NCBI GenBank assembly: GCA_025455485.1
Contig: JALOMJ010000003.1
Coordinates: forward strand, 1 to 64,000
DNA length: 64,000 nucleotides
Reading direction: 5' to 3'
From: Bacteroidia bacterium
Lineage (GTDB): Bacteria; Bacteroidota; Bacteroidia; B-17B0; Aurantibacillaceae
In this document: piece by piece, positions 11,179 to 20,448 of the stretch
Layout: each line of letters opens with the position of its first letter
Position numbering within the stretch: the first letter of the stretch is position 1
Program-made: the position numbers and the translations under genes
The notes under the pieces: generated by a model
What the model was told of the DNA's origin: nothing
Databases searched by the model: none
Seen by the model: the letters and a program-made list of their open reading frames with translations, nothing else

Positions 11179-11385
11179 ATGCGCATGTTTTCGGTTATAA
11201 TGGGTGTGTTTATGCTTTTGATGGTGTTGACGTTCGCTGTTCTATTCTCCTTCACCTCCTTCATGGAAATGGAGATGCAGGGCTTTAAACGTAACTCCTT
11301 TATTTTCTTACTCTGGCTTTATGGAGTTTACCGCGCTTACCGACTTTTTGTGCTGCTTAAGAATTTTAAGAAGCATGCCGCATAG
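11179..11385 (+). CDS. small membrane protein, hypothetical
   Basis: 68 aa with hydrophobic segments; its stop overlaps the next start (11375), suggesting coupling. Confidence 0.55.
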   Translation: MRMFSVIMGVFMLLMVLTFAVLFSFTSFMEMEMQGFKRNSFIFLLWLYGVYRAYRLFVLLKNFKKHAA

Positions 11386-12316
11386 GTTATTTATAGCGTG
11401 CGCGCTTATATTCTTTTCTTGCGGATCACCTGCTTCCCGGCCGGATAAACCAGATACCACACCCACATCCGGAGTCCTGAATGTGTATTTTGAGTCGGGG
11501 ATTGAAAAACACGTGCTCAACCAGGCTTACACCTTTCAGGCCTTGTACGAACGGGCTAAACTGAATTTGTTTTCCTGTAATGAAAACCAGGCCATTCAGG
11601 CGCTATATAACGATAGCTGCGAAACTATAGTCATTACACGCCTTTTAAGTAATGAAGAATTAAAAACCTTTGCTTCCAAAAAACACGTTCCCAAATATTC
11701 ACTTGTTGCTAAAACCGGCATGGCCTTGGTTTGTAACGCCTCTTTGCCGGTAAAAAAACTCAGTTATGCAGACGTAATTTCGCTTGTGAAAGAATCCAAT
11801 AGCATACCCGACTCCGCTGGAAATTCCATACAACTGAATTTGCTGATCGATAAAAACGGGTCGGCAATTTATCATTACATAATCGACTCGCTTGTACACA
11901 GCGACAAACTACCCAATTACTTTAGTTCGCTGAACTCTTCCACAGAAACGCTTGCCTATGTTGCAACCCACACCAACGCCGTTGCATTTATTGATTTTGC
12001 TGTTTTGAGTGATGTTGACGATTTACTTTACAAATCCTATTCCGCAAAAATCAGACCCCTGGCAATAGGGGCTAAAACCCCGAACGGAAAATATGAAAGG
12101 CCGCATCAAAGTAGTTTTAAACTTAATACTTACCCCTTTACCCGCAACGTGTATGTGATGCGTAAAACCGGAGATTTCACTCTTGCTAAGGGCTTTGAAA
12201 GCTTTGTGGCGGGCCCGAAAGGACAAACCATCTTTTTGAAACAAGGCTTATTGCCCTCCCGACAACAAGAAAGAGCGATTAGTGTAAATTTCGAAGCGCT
12301 TAATGTAAAGAATTGA
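11375..12316 (+). CDS. PstS-like phosphate-binding-type lipoprotein (start trimmed from 11321)
   Basis: Lipobox-like ALIFFSCGSP; periplasmic binding features NIYVMRKTGDFTLAKGFESFVAGPKGQTIFLKQGLLP (as NVYVMRK... in ORF). Confidence 0.75.
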   Translation: MPHRLFIACALIFFSCGSPASRPDKPDTTPTSGVLNVYFESGIEKHVLNQAYTFQALYERAKLNLFSCNENQAIQALYNDSCETIVITRLLSNEELKTFASKKHVPKYSLVAKTGMALVCNASLPVKKLSYADVISLVKESNSIPDSAGNSIQLNLLIDKNGSAIYHYIIDSLVHSDKLPNYFSSLNSSTETLAYVATHTNAVAFIDFAVLSDVDDLLYKSYSAKIRPLAIGAKTPNGKYERPHQSSFKLNTYPFTRNVYVMRKTGDFTLAKGFESFVAGPKGQTIFLKQGLLPSRQQERAISVNFEALNVKN

Positions 12317-12401
12317 TGTTATTTCTTAAAATACACTAAATAAAATTGAAAATTGACATTTGGCACCTGCTTTGTGAAAACGGAATAGGTACTTTTAAAA
12401 C

Positions 12402-14150
12402 ATGAATAGTATGAAAACAACTTTAGTGGCCGCCTTCCTGATTTTGGCAGGCTTATTTAGTCAAGCGCAAACCCTGCAGGAAATTGTTGCCAAAACAGAG
12501 AATGAACGTTACGATTTGGCAGAGAACGATTTAAGAAGCCTTATTTCAAAAAACCCGGGTAAAGGAGAGTATTATTTTTATTTTGCTGAAAACTTCTACA
12601 AAAAAGGAGATACCGACAGCGCCCGTGTTTTCTACAACAAAGGCATTGCAACAAATGCAACGTATCCTCTAAACTATGTGGGCTTAGGCAAATGCCTTTT
12701 GCTTGAATCCAAAACCGACGAGGCAAAAACACAATTTTACAAAGCCAACACCCTGGGTGCCGGCAAAAATGCAGAATTGCTCAGAAAAACAGCAGAAGCC
12801 TGGTTAATCACCGATATAAAAAACCCCGATGAGGCTATGAATTTAGCCAATGCAGCCATAAAACTTGAGCCTAAAAACCCCGAAAACTATATTCTTTTGG
12901 GCGATGCACAATTAGAAAAAAACCCCTCCGATGGCAGCACACCAATAAAAAATTACAATACTGCCACAACACTTAATCCTAAAAATGTAAAGGGCATACT
13001 TAGAATAGGAAAACTTTACCAAAGGGGAAGAAATTACCAATTGGCCCTCGAAAAATATAGAGAAGCGCTGGTTATTGACTCCACCTTCGCCCCAGCCTTT
13101 CGCGAAATCGCAGAACTTTATTACTTAGCCGGACAACCCGCAAAATCAATCGAAAATTGGCAAAAATACCTGAAACTAAACAACAGTGATTATGCCCGTT
13201 ACCGATATATGGCTGCCTTTTTCTCGAATAAACAATACGCAGAGGCAGTCAGAGAATACGAGTCATTGAAAAAAACAGGATTTAGTAATTTATACTTCGA
13301 GCGCCTGGCCGGCTATAGCTATTATGAAATGGGCGATAAAACCGATAAAGAAGCCTATAATAAAGGCCTCTTTGCTTTGGATGCATTTTTTAATCTGGCT
13401 GGTGCTGATTTCAAATACATTGCCACAGATTATAAATACAAAGGCTTGTTACTGCTAAAAACAGGAAAGGATTCCTTGGCAAATACAGAACTCAATAAAG
13501 CCATGAGTCTTGAGCCAAAGCTTAAACCCGAAATTTACTCTGAACTCGCAGCCAATGCCATGAGGTTAAAAAAATACGATGCAGGATCGGGATTTTATGA
13601 ATTAAAATATCAATCCGACTCCCTTGGTTTTACATCAAGTGATTATTATTCTCTTGGCAGAGCCTATTTCTATTCAGCCCTGGCTTTAAAGAAAGAGGCC
13701 AGCGAGGTGCGCGACAGTCAAATTAAAAAGAAAAAACCCACGGAAACTCCGGAAGTATTAGCAAAAGAAGATCAGGCAAAAACACTTTTCATAAAAGCAG
13801 ACTCCGCCTTTTCTAAAACCACTCAAAAAAGTCCCACATGGCCCATTGGGTATTTCTGGAGAGCAAGAGCCAATTCTTATCTCGACCCAAGTAATGCGCT
13901 TTGGCAGGCTAAACCGTATTATGAAAAAATGATTAGTTTGATAACTAAACCGGAGGAAAGAACCGGCACTTACAAAAGCAATTTAATTGAGGCTTATGAA
14001 TACCTTGGTGCGTTTTATGTAACCGCCAATGATAAAGTAAAAGCCGATGAAACCTGGAACCTGGTAAAAGATCTTGATCCGGCCAACGAAAAAGCCAAAA
14101 ACTATTTCGCTCCACCGAAACCAAAGCCCGCTGCGCCAAAAAGCAATTGA
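12402..14150 (+). CDS. tetratricopeptide repeat protein
   Basis: Signal peptide and multiple TPR units; same orientation as the TonB/ExbD cluster. Confidence 0.85.
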   Translation: MNSMKTTLVAAFLILAGLFSQAQTLQEIVAKTENERYDLAENDLRSLISKNPGKGEYYFYFAENFYKKGDTDSARVFYNKGIATNATYPLNYVGLGKCLLLESKTDEAKTQFYKANTLGAGKNAELLRKTAEAWLITDIKNPDEAMNLANAAIKLEPKNPENYILLGDAQLEKNPSDGSTPIKNYNTATTLNPKNVKGILRIGKLYQRGRNYQLALEKYREALVIDSTFAPAFREIAELYYLAGQPAKSIENWQKYLKLNNSDYARYRYMAAFFSNKQYAEAVREYESLKKTGFSNLYFERLAGYSYYEMGDKTDKEAYNKGLFALDAFFNLAGADFKYIATDYKYKGLLLLKTGKDSLANTELNKAMSLEPKLKPEIYSELAANAMRLKKYDAGSGFYELKYQSDSLGFTSSDYYSLGRAYFYSALALKKEASEVRDSQIKKKKPTETPEVLAKEDQAKTLFIKADSAFSKTTQKSPTWPIGYFWRARANSYLDPSNALWQAKPYYEKMISLITKPEERTGTYKSNLIEAYEYLGAFYVTANDKVKADETWNLVKDLDPANEKAKNYFAPPKPKPAAPKSN

Positions 14151-14161
14151 TATTAGCATGA

Positions 14162-14195
14162 TAAAAAATCTCCGTAATTAGCGGAGATTTTTTTT
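14162..14195. terminator. bidirectional intrinsic terminator
   Basis: AAAAAATCTCCG TAATTAG CGGAGATTTTTT between convergent genes. Confidence 0.85.
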
Positions 14196-16725
14196 ACTGA
14201 ATGTTATCGAACCACCCTTTTTGTCGTGGCACTTTTACACTGCTTAAAGAAGGTGTTTTTAGGTTAATAAATACGCTATACCGTTTATTAAAGCCAAAAG
14301 GCACCCATTCAATTGCCATTTCCCAGCATTTTAAATCTCTGTAAATATTAATGCTGGTGTAGCTCAAACTTTTTGAATTAAAATCATAACCGCTGGTCAT
14401 GCCCACCCGCCAATATTTCGTTGGCATTATGTCGCCTCTGAAATTAAAGGTTTGCGTAGGCCGCGTTCTTCCTTCGGCATCTCTTCTCAAATCTACATTA
14501 TAGTACGCCGCAAGATTCCAGTTTAGACTTTGCGGTATAAGGTCTTTATCCTGCTTCGCGCCGCGCTCTACAGCATTTGTAAGATCAGGCGCTTGTCTTG
14601 CTTTTTTTATGGCCTCGAGCATATTGCTGCCAAACGCTGCGTTAATTGTGAAATAAGCGGATTGAAAATTAGCCAGTTTTCCGTTGTAATCAAAGGCATA
14701 TACTTCAATGCGCTTGTTTTCGTTGTTATACGCATACGGGTCAAAAACAGAATTGGCCACCACATCAAAATATTTCAAAACTTTTGTTCTCGCGCTTAAA
14801 TTTATTGTGCTCATGTTAAAGCTGTCTGCAGCAAAATTATAATTGCCGTTAATGCTTAAATCTTGCAACAAAATGGTCTTCACAAAGGCATAACCGCTGT
14901 CTGTACGCTGTTTAATTTTGGCCTCAATGTTATTGCTGATGTTAACTCCCAGGGCATTTTGCCCACCCTGCGCAGGCCCTCCGTAAATGTTTTTTTCATA
15001 AATCGAATACCGTGTTTGATTGCCTAAAGTATCTCTTTGCACGCTTTTCCAATACCCATATTTTTCATCTCCAAAATCAGGTCTGTAGCCATATGAAATT
15101 GTAGGAATCATCAGGTGCCTTAGTGCAGAAAGCCTTGCCTTTTTAAAAAAATAATCAAAATACAGCTTGGTATTCATGCCCGCGTTGAAATTATAATCAA
15201 AAGCTCCTGAATAGCCTTTTATGGTTTGACTGCTAATCGAATCGGTGTCTTTAAAATACGCTTTCTGTAGCGTGCGCGTGTACATATAAGAATTAATGTT
15301 TAACACAGGCGACACCGTTATGTACTTAAACATATTAAAATTGGTGCTGATGGGCAGGCTGTGTTTTATTCCATATTTTAAACTATCGGCAATGTTTCCT
15401 TTCAACAGGGTGCTGTCAGCGCCCGAAATAGAATTTTGAGCAATTAGATTATAACTGATGCCCAATTTATCAAGCGCCTGAACCTTTGTTGCACCCAAAG
15501 CGCGAAGTGGAAAAAATCGGTTCACATTAAACGTAAGCGAAGGCAAAGTAAGGTCCATTTGCCGGTTGATTGTGTTTTGATTGTGCCTGGCGTTTAAACT
15601 AAGGGAGCTCCATTTGAAGGCCTTTGTGTATTCAACGTTTGATTGAAAGGTGTTGGTAAGAAATTGTCCTGAATTGAACGCGTTGTATTTGTTATACTGA
15701 CTGTTCATGTAGTTCACATTCGCCAGAAAGCGCACCGATGGATTACTTCTGTTGTCTTGCGTGTGCTGCCAATTAATCGTATAGGAGTTTTGTTTTGAAT
15801 AGCTGGATGGTATATCCTTGTCTCCGATTATGTACTCGCTGTATCCAAGATTAAATGAACCCCTTGATTTGTAAAGCAAATTATAGGTATTAAATGTTCT
15901 TAAGCCCCAGCTGCCGTTGCTAAAGATGTCGCCCCTGATAATCATGTCAGTTTTTTCGTTAATGCCCCAGTAATAGCCTCCATCGCGAAGAAAATACCCT
16001 TGATTGGCCGAATTACCAAATGTTGGAATAAGAATTCCGCTGTGTGCTCTTTTTGCGTTTGGAAAAAAACCGAAGGGAAGACCCAGCGGAGTTGGCGCAC
16101 CGCCAATTTCAAGAAACATCGGTCCGGTAACAATTTTATCATCAGGAATAATTTTTGCTTTCGTGGCCCTAAAGACAGTTCTTGAATCTTCTTCTTTACA
16201 GGGAATGCATTTCATGCCTTTTAAATACACCACGTTGTTGCTGTCTTTTTTTATTTCGTTACCGTAAACCAAAAACTCCCCTTGCCGGGTTAGAGCTCCA
16301 AAAATTTTGCCTCTTTTTGTTTTTAAATTGTACATGATTTTTTGAGCCTTAATCTCCTGCTCATCATCTCTGAAAACAGGCTCGCCATAGGCTTTTCCCA
16401 AACTGTCCTGTTTGCCATAGGCTGTAATTAGGTTTCTGGAATAATCCATTTCAATAACCTCTGCTTCGATGGTAAGGCTGCCATAGGCAATTTTAGACTT
16501 TCCATACAAAATCAGCACTTGACCCTCCCCTATAGCAACGATGCTGTCTTGCGCTTCATAATGAATGTCATCACCCATACTTTCCTCATCCTCAGGATAG
16601 GAAAGTGTGTCGATATTAAGCTTTTTTAAGGAATCTCCCCTCAGCTCCTGAGCGTTAATACTGGTGCAACAGAGAGATATTAACAGACCAAGGAAGAAAA
16701 CTACTTGTTTATATCGCCTGTTCAT
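14194..16725 (-). CDS. lptD: LptD/OstA-like LPS assembly outer membrane protein (start trimmed from 16944 to MNRRYKQ)
   Basis: N-terminal OstA-like domain (ALTIEAEVIEMDYSRNLITAYGKQD region), long beta-barrel; signal peptide after MNRRYKQVVFFLGLLISLCCTSINAQ. Confidence 0.82.
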   Translation of the reverse strand: MNRRYKQVVFFLGLLISLCCTSINAQELRGDSLKKLNIDTLSYPEDEESMGDDIHYEAQDSIVAIGEGQVLILYGKSKIAYGSLTIEAEVIEMDYSRNLITAYGKQDSLGKAYGEPVFRDDEQEIKAQKIMYNLKTKRGKIFGALTRQGEFLVYGNEIKKDSNNVVYLKGMKCIPCKEEDSRTVFRATKAKIIPDDKIVTGPMFLEIGGAPTPLGLPFGFFPNAKRAHSGILIPTFGNSANQGYFLRDGGYYWGINEKTDMIIRGDIFSNGSWGLRTFNTYNLLYKSRGSFNLGYSEYIIGDKDIPSSYSKQNSYTINWQHTQDNRSNPSVRFLANVNYMNSQYNKYNAFNSGQFLTNTFQSNVEYTKAFKWSSLSLNARHNQNTINRQMDLTLPSLTFNVNRFFPLRALGATKVQALDKLGISYNLIAQNSISGADSTLLKGNIADSLKYGIKHSLPISTNFNMFKYITVSPVLNINSYMYTRTLQKAYFKDTDSISSQTIKGYSGAFDYNFNAGMNTKLYFDYFFKKARLSALRHLMIPTISYGYRPDFGDEKYGYWKSVQRDTLGNQTRYSIYEKNIYGGPAQGGQNALGVNISNNIEAKIKQRTDSGYAFVKTILLQDLSINGNYNFAADSFNMSTINLSARTKVLKYFDVVANSVFDPYAYNNENKRIEVYAFDYNGKLANFQSAYFTINAAFGSNMLEAIKKARQAPDLTNAVERGAKQDKDLIPQSLNWNLAAYYNVDLRRDAEGRTRPTQTFNFRGDIMPTKYWRVGMTSGYDFNSKSLSYTSINIYRDLKCWEMAIEWVPFGFNKRYSVFINLKTPSLSSVKVPRQKGWFDNIQ

Positions 16726-16813
16726 CAAAAGGGATGTACTAATTTTAAAGGGCTTTGTGCTTATCGCAAAGCTACAATACTTATGGGTAATGCCCTCTGC
16801 ATTCCCCCTCAGG

Positions 16814-18262
16814 ATGGTTAAAAAAATGAAATATCTTTTGTTCATAAGCCTGGCTTTGGCCCTTGGGATTGGTTTTAGCGCATTTAAAAGAGGGAGCACA
16901 AATGGTATAAAAATTATTGTGATAGATCCCGGGCATGGCGGCAAAGACCCAGGTTGTCAGGGCGCCATTCACAAAGAAAAAGAGGTGGCGCTTGCAGTAG
17001 CACTCAGATTAGGAGAATTACTTCAGGAATACTACAAAGACATTAAGGTGATTTATACCCGCACCAGCGATGTATTTGTTGATCTTGAAGAACGCGCACA
17101 AATTGCCAACAGGGCCAAGGCCGACCTGTTCTTATCCATCCACTGTAATGCAGCCGGAAAGCCCGTTATGATAAAAGACCCGAAAACTGGCAAAATGCGG
17201 CCTAAACTGGTGCGCAACAGCAAAGGCCGTTATGTTCCTGTTGAGGTAAGCAATCCGGTGCCATATGGCACTGAAACCTACGTGATGGGTTTAAAAAATG
17301 AAGAAGGCAAAATGAAAGTGGCCACACGTGAAAACTCTGCTATTTTTTATGAGGACGATTACGAAAAAAAATACGGGGGCTTCGACCCGGAAAGTGAAGA
17401 AAGTTACATCATCATGAGCAATTACACTTCTGCTTACGTTATACAAAGCGCTAACCTTGCCGTCAAATTGCAGGAAGAGTATGCAAAAAAAGCGGGCCGA
17501 ATTGACAAAGGAGTTCACCGGCAGAGCATTTGGGTTTTGTGGAGAACCTCTATGCCCAGTGTTTTAACTGAAATAGGTTACCTCACCAACCCGCTGGAAG
17601 AAAAATTTCTGGGAAGTTCTAAAGGGCAAGAATACATTGCAACTGCAATTTTCAGAGGGCTCAGGCGTTACAAAGACGAACTGGAGGGTATAAAACGAAC
17701 TTACAACGACTCTTTTGAAAATCAGGAACCAATTAAAAACGAAAACATTCTGGCGGGCAATACGGTTGGTAAAAAACCGGAACTCAAAGAAGATGAAGCC
17801 GAGCTAAAGCCTGAAGCGGTGCTCCAAAAGGAAACTACTCCTGACAAGGTGAAGGTGGATGATGATAAGTTCGCTAATATTCCTTTAGAAAAAGCTCCAT
17901 TGGATTCCCTGAAAAAGTCTTCGTCCACTGATCCCATTACAGCAAAGAAAAATTCTGATGAAGAAAAACGAAAAGAAAATTCACCCGCTGTTAACAAGGT
18001 CGTCGTTTACAGTGTACAATTTGCAAGCAGTGACGCCCCGATGAATCTAAAACAAATTAAATTTGCGGCCGTTGTTGATCCTGACTTTTACAAAATCAAC
18101 AACGTCTTAAAATACACATCTGGTAAATTTGACAGCTTTAAAGAAGCTACTGCACACAAAAACGAACTCAGAAACAAGGGCCTTACCGATTGTTTTGTAG
18201 TGGCCTTTCAAAACGGTGAACGGATCAGCATCACCGAGGCCATTAAGGCTTCAGGCAACTGA
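16814..18262 (+). CDS. N-acetylmuramoyl-L-alanine amidase (Amidase_3) with SPOR-like C-terminus (start trimmed from 16664)
   Basis: IIVIDPGHGGKDPGCQGAIHKEKEVALAVALRLGELL; LFLSIHCNA; VLTEIGYLTNPLEE. Confidence 0.92.
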   Translation: MVKKMKYLLFISLALALGIGFSAFKRGSTNGIKIIVIDPGHGGKDPGCQGAIHKEKEVALAVALRLGELLQEYYKDIKVIYTRTSDVFVDLEERAQIANRAKADLFLSIHCNAAGKPVMIKDPKTGKMRPKLVRNSKGRYVPVEVSNPVPYGTETYVMGLKNEEGKMKVATRENSAIFYEDDYEKKYGGFDPESEESYIIMSNYTSAYVIQSANLAVKLQEEYAKKAGRIDKGVHRQSIWVLWRTSMPSVLTEIGYLTNPLEEKFLGSSKGQEYIATAIFRGLRRYKDELEGIKRTYNDSFENQEPIKNENILAGNTVGKKPELKEDEAELKPEAVLQKETTPDKVKVDDDKFANIPLEKAPLDSLKKSSSTDPITAKKNSDEEKRKENSPAVNKVVVYSVQFASSDAPMNLKQIKFAAVVDPDFYKINNVLKYTSGKFDSFKEATAHKNELRNKGLTDCFVVAFQNGERISITEAIKASGN

Positions 18263-19642
18263 TCAGGAGGAAGAAAACAACAGAGCAAACACTTCCCCAA
18301 TGCTGCTCACCGGATGAATTTGTATTTTATGTTGCAGCTTTGCGCTTTTCATGTTATTTTCAGAAATAACAATTCGTTTAAAGCCAAGTTTAGCCGCCTC
18401 GGAAATCCGCTGTTCGATATGACTAACCGGGCGAATCTCACCTGTTAATCCAAGCTCGGCAGCAAAACACAAATCCAGGGGCAAAGGCACATCCTGGTTG
18501 CTGCTAAGCACCGCGCAAACGACCGCCAAATCAATTCCCGTATCCTCTGTTTTAATGCCCCCGGCAATGTTAATAAACACATCTTTAATGCCCAGCTGAA
18601 AGCCGCAGCGTTTTTCGAGCACGGCCAACACCATGGAAAGTCTTCTTAATTCGAAGCCGGTAGAAGATCGCTGAGGGGTACCATAAGCCGCTGTGCTCAC
18701 CAGCGCCTGGGTCTCAATTAGCAGGGGCCGGTTGCCCTCCATGGTTGCTGCTATAGCCACCCCGCTTACTTTTTGTTCTCTTTGGGTGATAAGAATTTCA
18801 GACGGATTCAAAACTTCCCGCAAGCCTTCTCCTTGCATCTCGTATATCCCCAATTCATTGGTGTTGCCAAACCGGTTTTTTGTTGCTCTGAGCAAGCGGT
18901 AAACATGGTTTCTGTCGCCCTCAAATATCAGTACAGTATCCACCATGTGTTCTAAAACTTTTGGCCCCGCTAAACCCCCATCTTTGGTTATATGACCTAT
19001 CATAAAAACAGGGGTATTGCTCTCTTTAGCAAATCTTAAAAATTCGGCAGCACATTCCCTAACCTGACTGACGCTTCCCGGACTGCTGTCGGCATAATCC
19101 GTATAAAGCGTTTGTATTGAGTCAACAATAATGAGTTGCGGCTGAATTTTTGCAATTTGTGCGAAAATGTTTTGTGTATTGGTCTCTTGAAGAATAAAAC
19201 AAGTTTCGGTGGTTACACCAATTCTTTCTCCCCGCATTTTGATTTGCTGTTCGCTTTCCTCACCGCTTATGTAAAGCACTTTGAGGTTCTTTAGCCTCAG
19301 AGCCAGCTGAAGCATAAGGGTAGATTTTCCAACGCCCGGTTCGCCCCCAAACAGCACCAGGCTGCCCGGAACAATTCCCCCGCCCAATACTCTGGACAAT
19401 TCTTTTCCGGGTACCGCTATTCTCGGATAATCATGTAAACCAATTTCCTGCAACAAAACCGGGGCATTATTGCCTTTTTCTGCACCCTGCCCAAACAGTT
19501 TTAATCTTTGGTTTTTGGTTTCTTTGTGTACAATTTCTTCTACAAACGTGTTCCACTCCCCACAGGCGTTGCACTTTCCAACCCATTTGGCAGATTGTGC
19601 CCCACAGTTCTGACAGAAAAAAACAGCCTTGGATTTTGCCAT
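18263..19642 (-). CDS. radA: DNA repair protein RadA
   Basis: Zinc finger CQNCGAQSAKWVGKCNACGEWNTF; Walker A GGEPGVGKSTL; KNRFG motif. Confidence 0.97.
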   Translation of the reverse strand: MAKSKAVFFCQNCGAQSAKWVGKCNACGEWNTFVEEIVHKETKNQRLKLFGQGAEKGNNAPVLLQEIGLHDYPRIAVPGKELSRVLGGGIVPGSLVLFGGEPGVGKSTLMLQLALRLKNLKVLYISGEESEQQIKMRGERIGVTTETCFILQETNTQNIFAQIAKIQPQLIIVDSIQTLYTDYADSSPGSVSQVRECAAEFLRFAKESNTPVFMIGHITKDGGLAGPKVLEHMVDTVLIFEGDRNHVYRLLRATKNRFGNTNELGIYEMQGEGLREVLNPSEILITQREQKVSGVAIAATMEGNRPLLIETQALVSTAAYGTPQRSSTGFELRRLSMVLAVLEKRCGFQLGIKDVFINIAGGIKTEDTGIDLAVVCAVLSSNQDVPLPLDLCFAAELGLTGEIRPVSHIEQRISEAAKLGFKRIVISENNMKSAKLQHKIQIHPVSSIGEVFALLFSSS

Positions 19643-19683
19643 GGTGAGGAATTGTAAAGGGTAAATTGAGTTTAAACCCCCAA

Positions 19684-20442
19684 CTAAAGCATGTTTAAGC
19701 GCTGAAGCAGCTCCTCCTTGTACGCTCCGCCTACAGGAATCACCTTTTTATCGTCTTCTAAAATAACATTTTGAGAATCTATGCTTTGTATTTTATCCAA
19801 ACGGGCAATAAATGAGCGGTGTATGCGGGCAAACTCCCCGTTGCCTAATTTTTTATCAATTTCCTTCATGGTGCTGTGTACCGTGTAGCGCGCATAAAGC
19901 GTGTTTATGGTAACATAATCCTTGAGGGCCTCAACATAATAGATGTCTTTTAAATGAACTTTCACCAATTTTCCGTTGGCTTTCACAAAAAGCATATCGT
20001 TACTGCCTTCCTCTTTATTTTCTACCAAAGAATACAAAAAGTCCCTCTCCTTCAATAGGGCAGCATCCTTCCTGTGTTTGTAGATGGCCATTTCAATGTT
20101 TGAGTGAAGGTCGATTTCTTTGAATGGTTTTAAGATGTACCCGTAAGGCTCTGTTATTTTTGCGCGCGTTAAAGTGCTTTCGTCGGCATAGGCTGTTAGA
20201 AAAATTACCGGTACATTAATTTGCTCTTTTATTTTTTCACTGGCTTCAATCCCGGTTAGGTTCCCTTTAATCATGATGTCCATCAAAACCAAATCGGGTG
20301 CCAATTCCACCACTTTCGCAATGGCATCAGCCCCATTGTTGGCAATCCCAACAACGTTATACCCTAATTTTATAAGGCTGTTTTGAATGTCCTTCGCAAC
20401 AATGCTTTCGTCTTCAACAATAAAAATATTTATTTTTTCCAT
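19684..20442 (-). CDS. response regulator with LytTR DNA-binding domain
   Basis: Receiver IFIVEDESIVAKDIQ...PDLVLMDIMIKG...TAYADE...GYILKPF; LytTR IYYVEALKDYVTINT...HRSFIARLDKI. Confidence 0.93.
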   Translation of the reverse strand: MEKINIFIVEDESIVAKDIQNSLIKLGYNVVGIANNGADAIAKVVELAPDLVLMDIMIKGNLTGIEASEKIKEQINVPVIFLTAYADESTLTRAKITEPYGYILKPFKEIDLHSNIEMAIYKHRKDAALLKERDFLYSLVENKEEGSNDMLFVKANGKLVKVHLKDIYYVEALKDYVTINTLYARYTVHSTMKEIDKKLGNGEFARIHRSFIARLDKIQSIDSQNVILEDDKKVIPVGGAYKEELLQRLNML

Positions 20443-20448
20443 TTTCTC

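Noticed and set aside
16664-16813. Overlapping N-terminal extensions of the amidase and of the LptD-like protein
   Set aside because: Both have internal starts giving clean signal peptides (16814/16826 + and 16725 -), removing the overlap.
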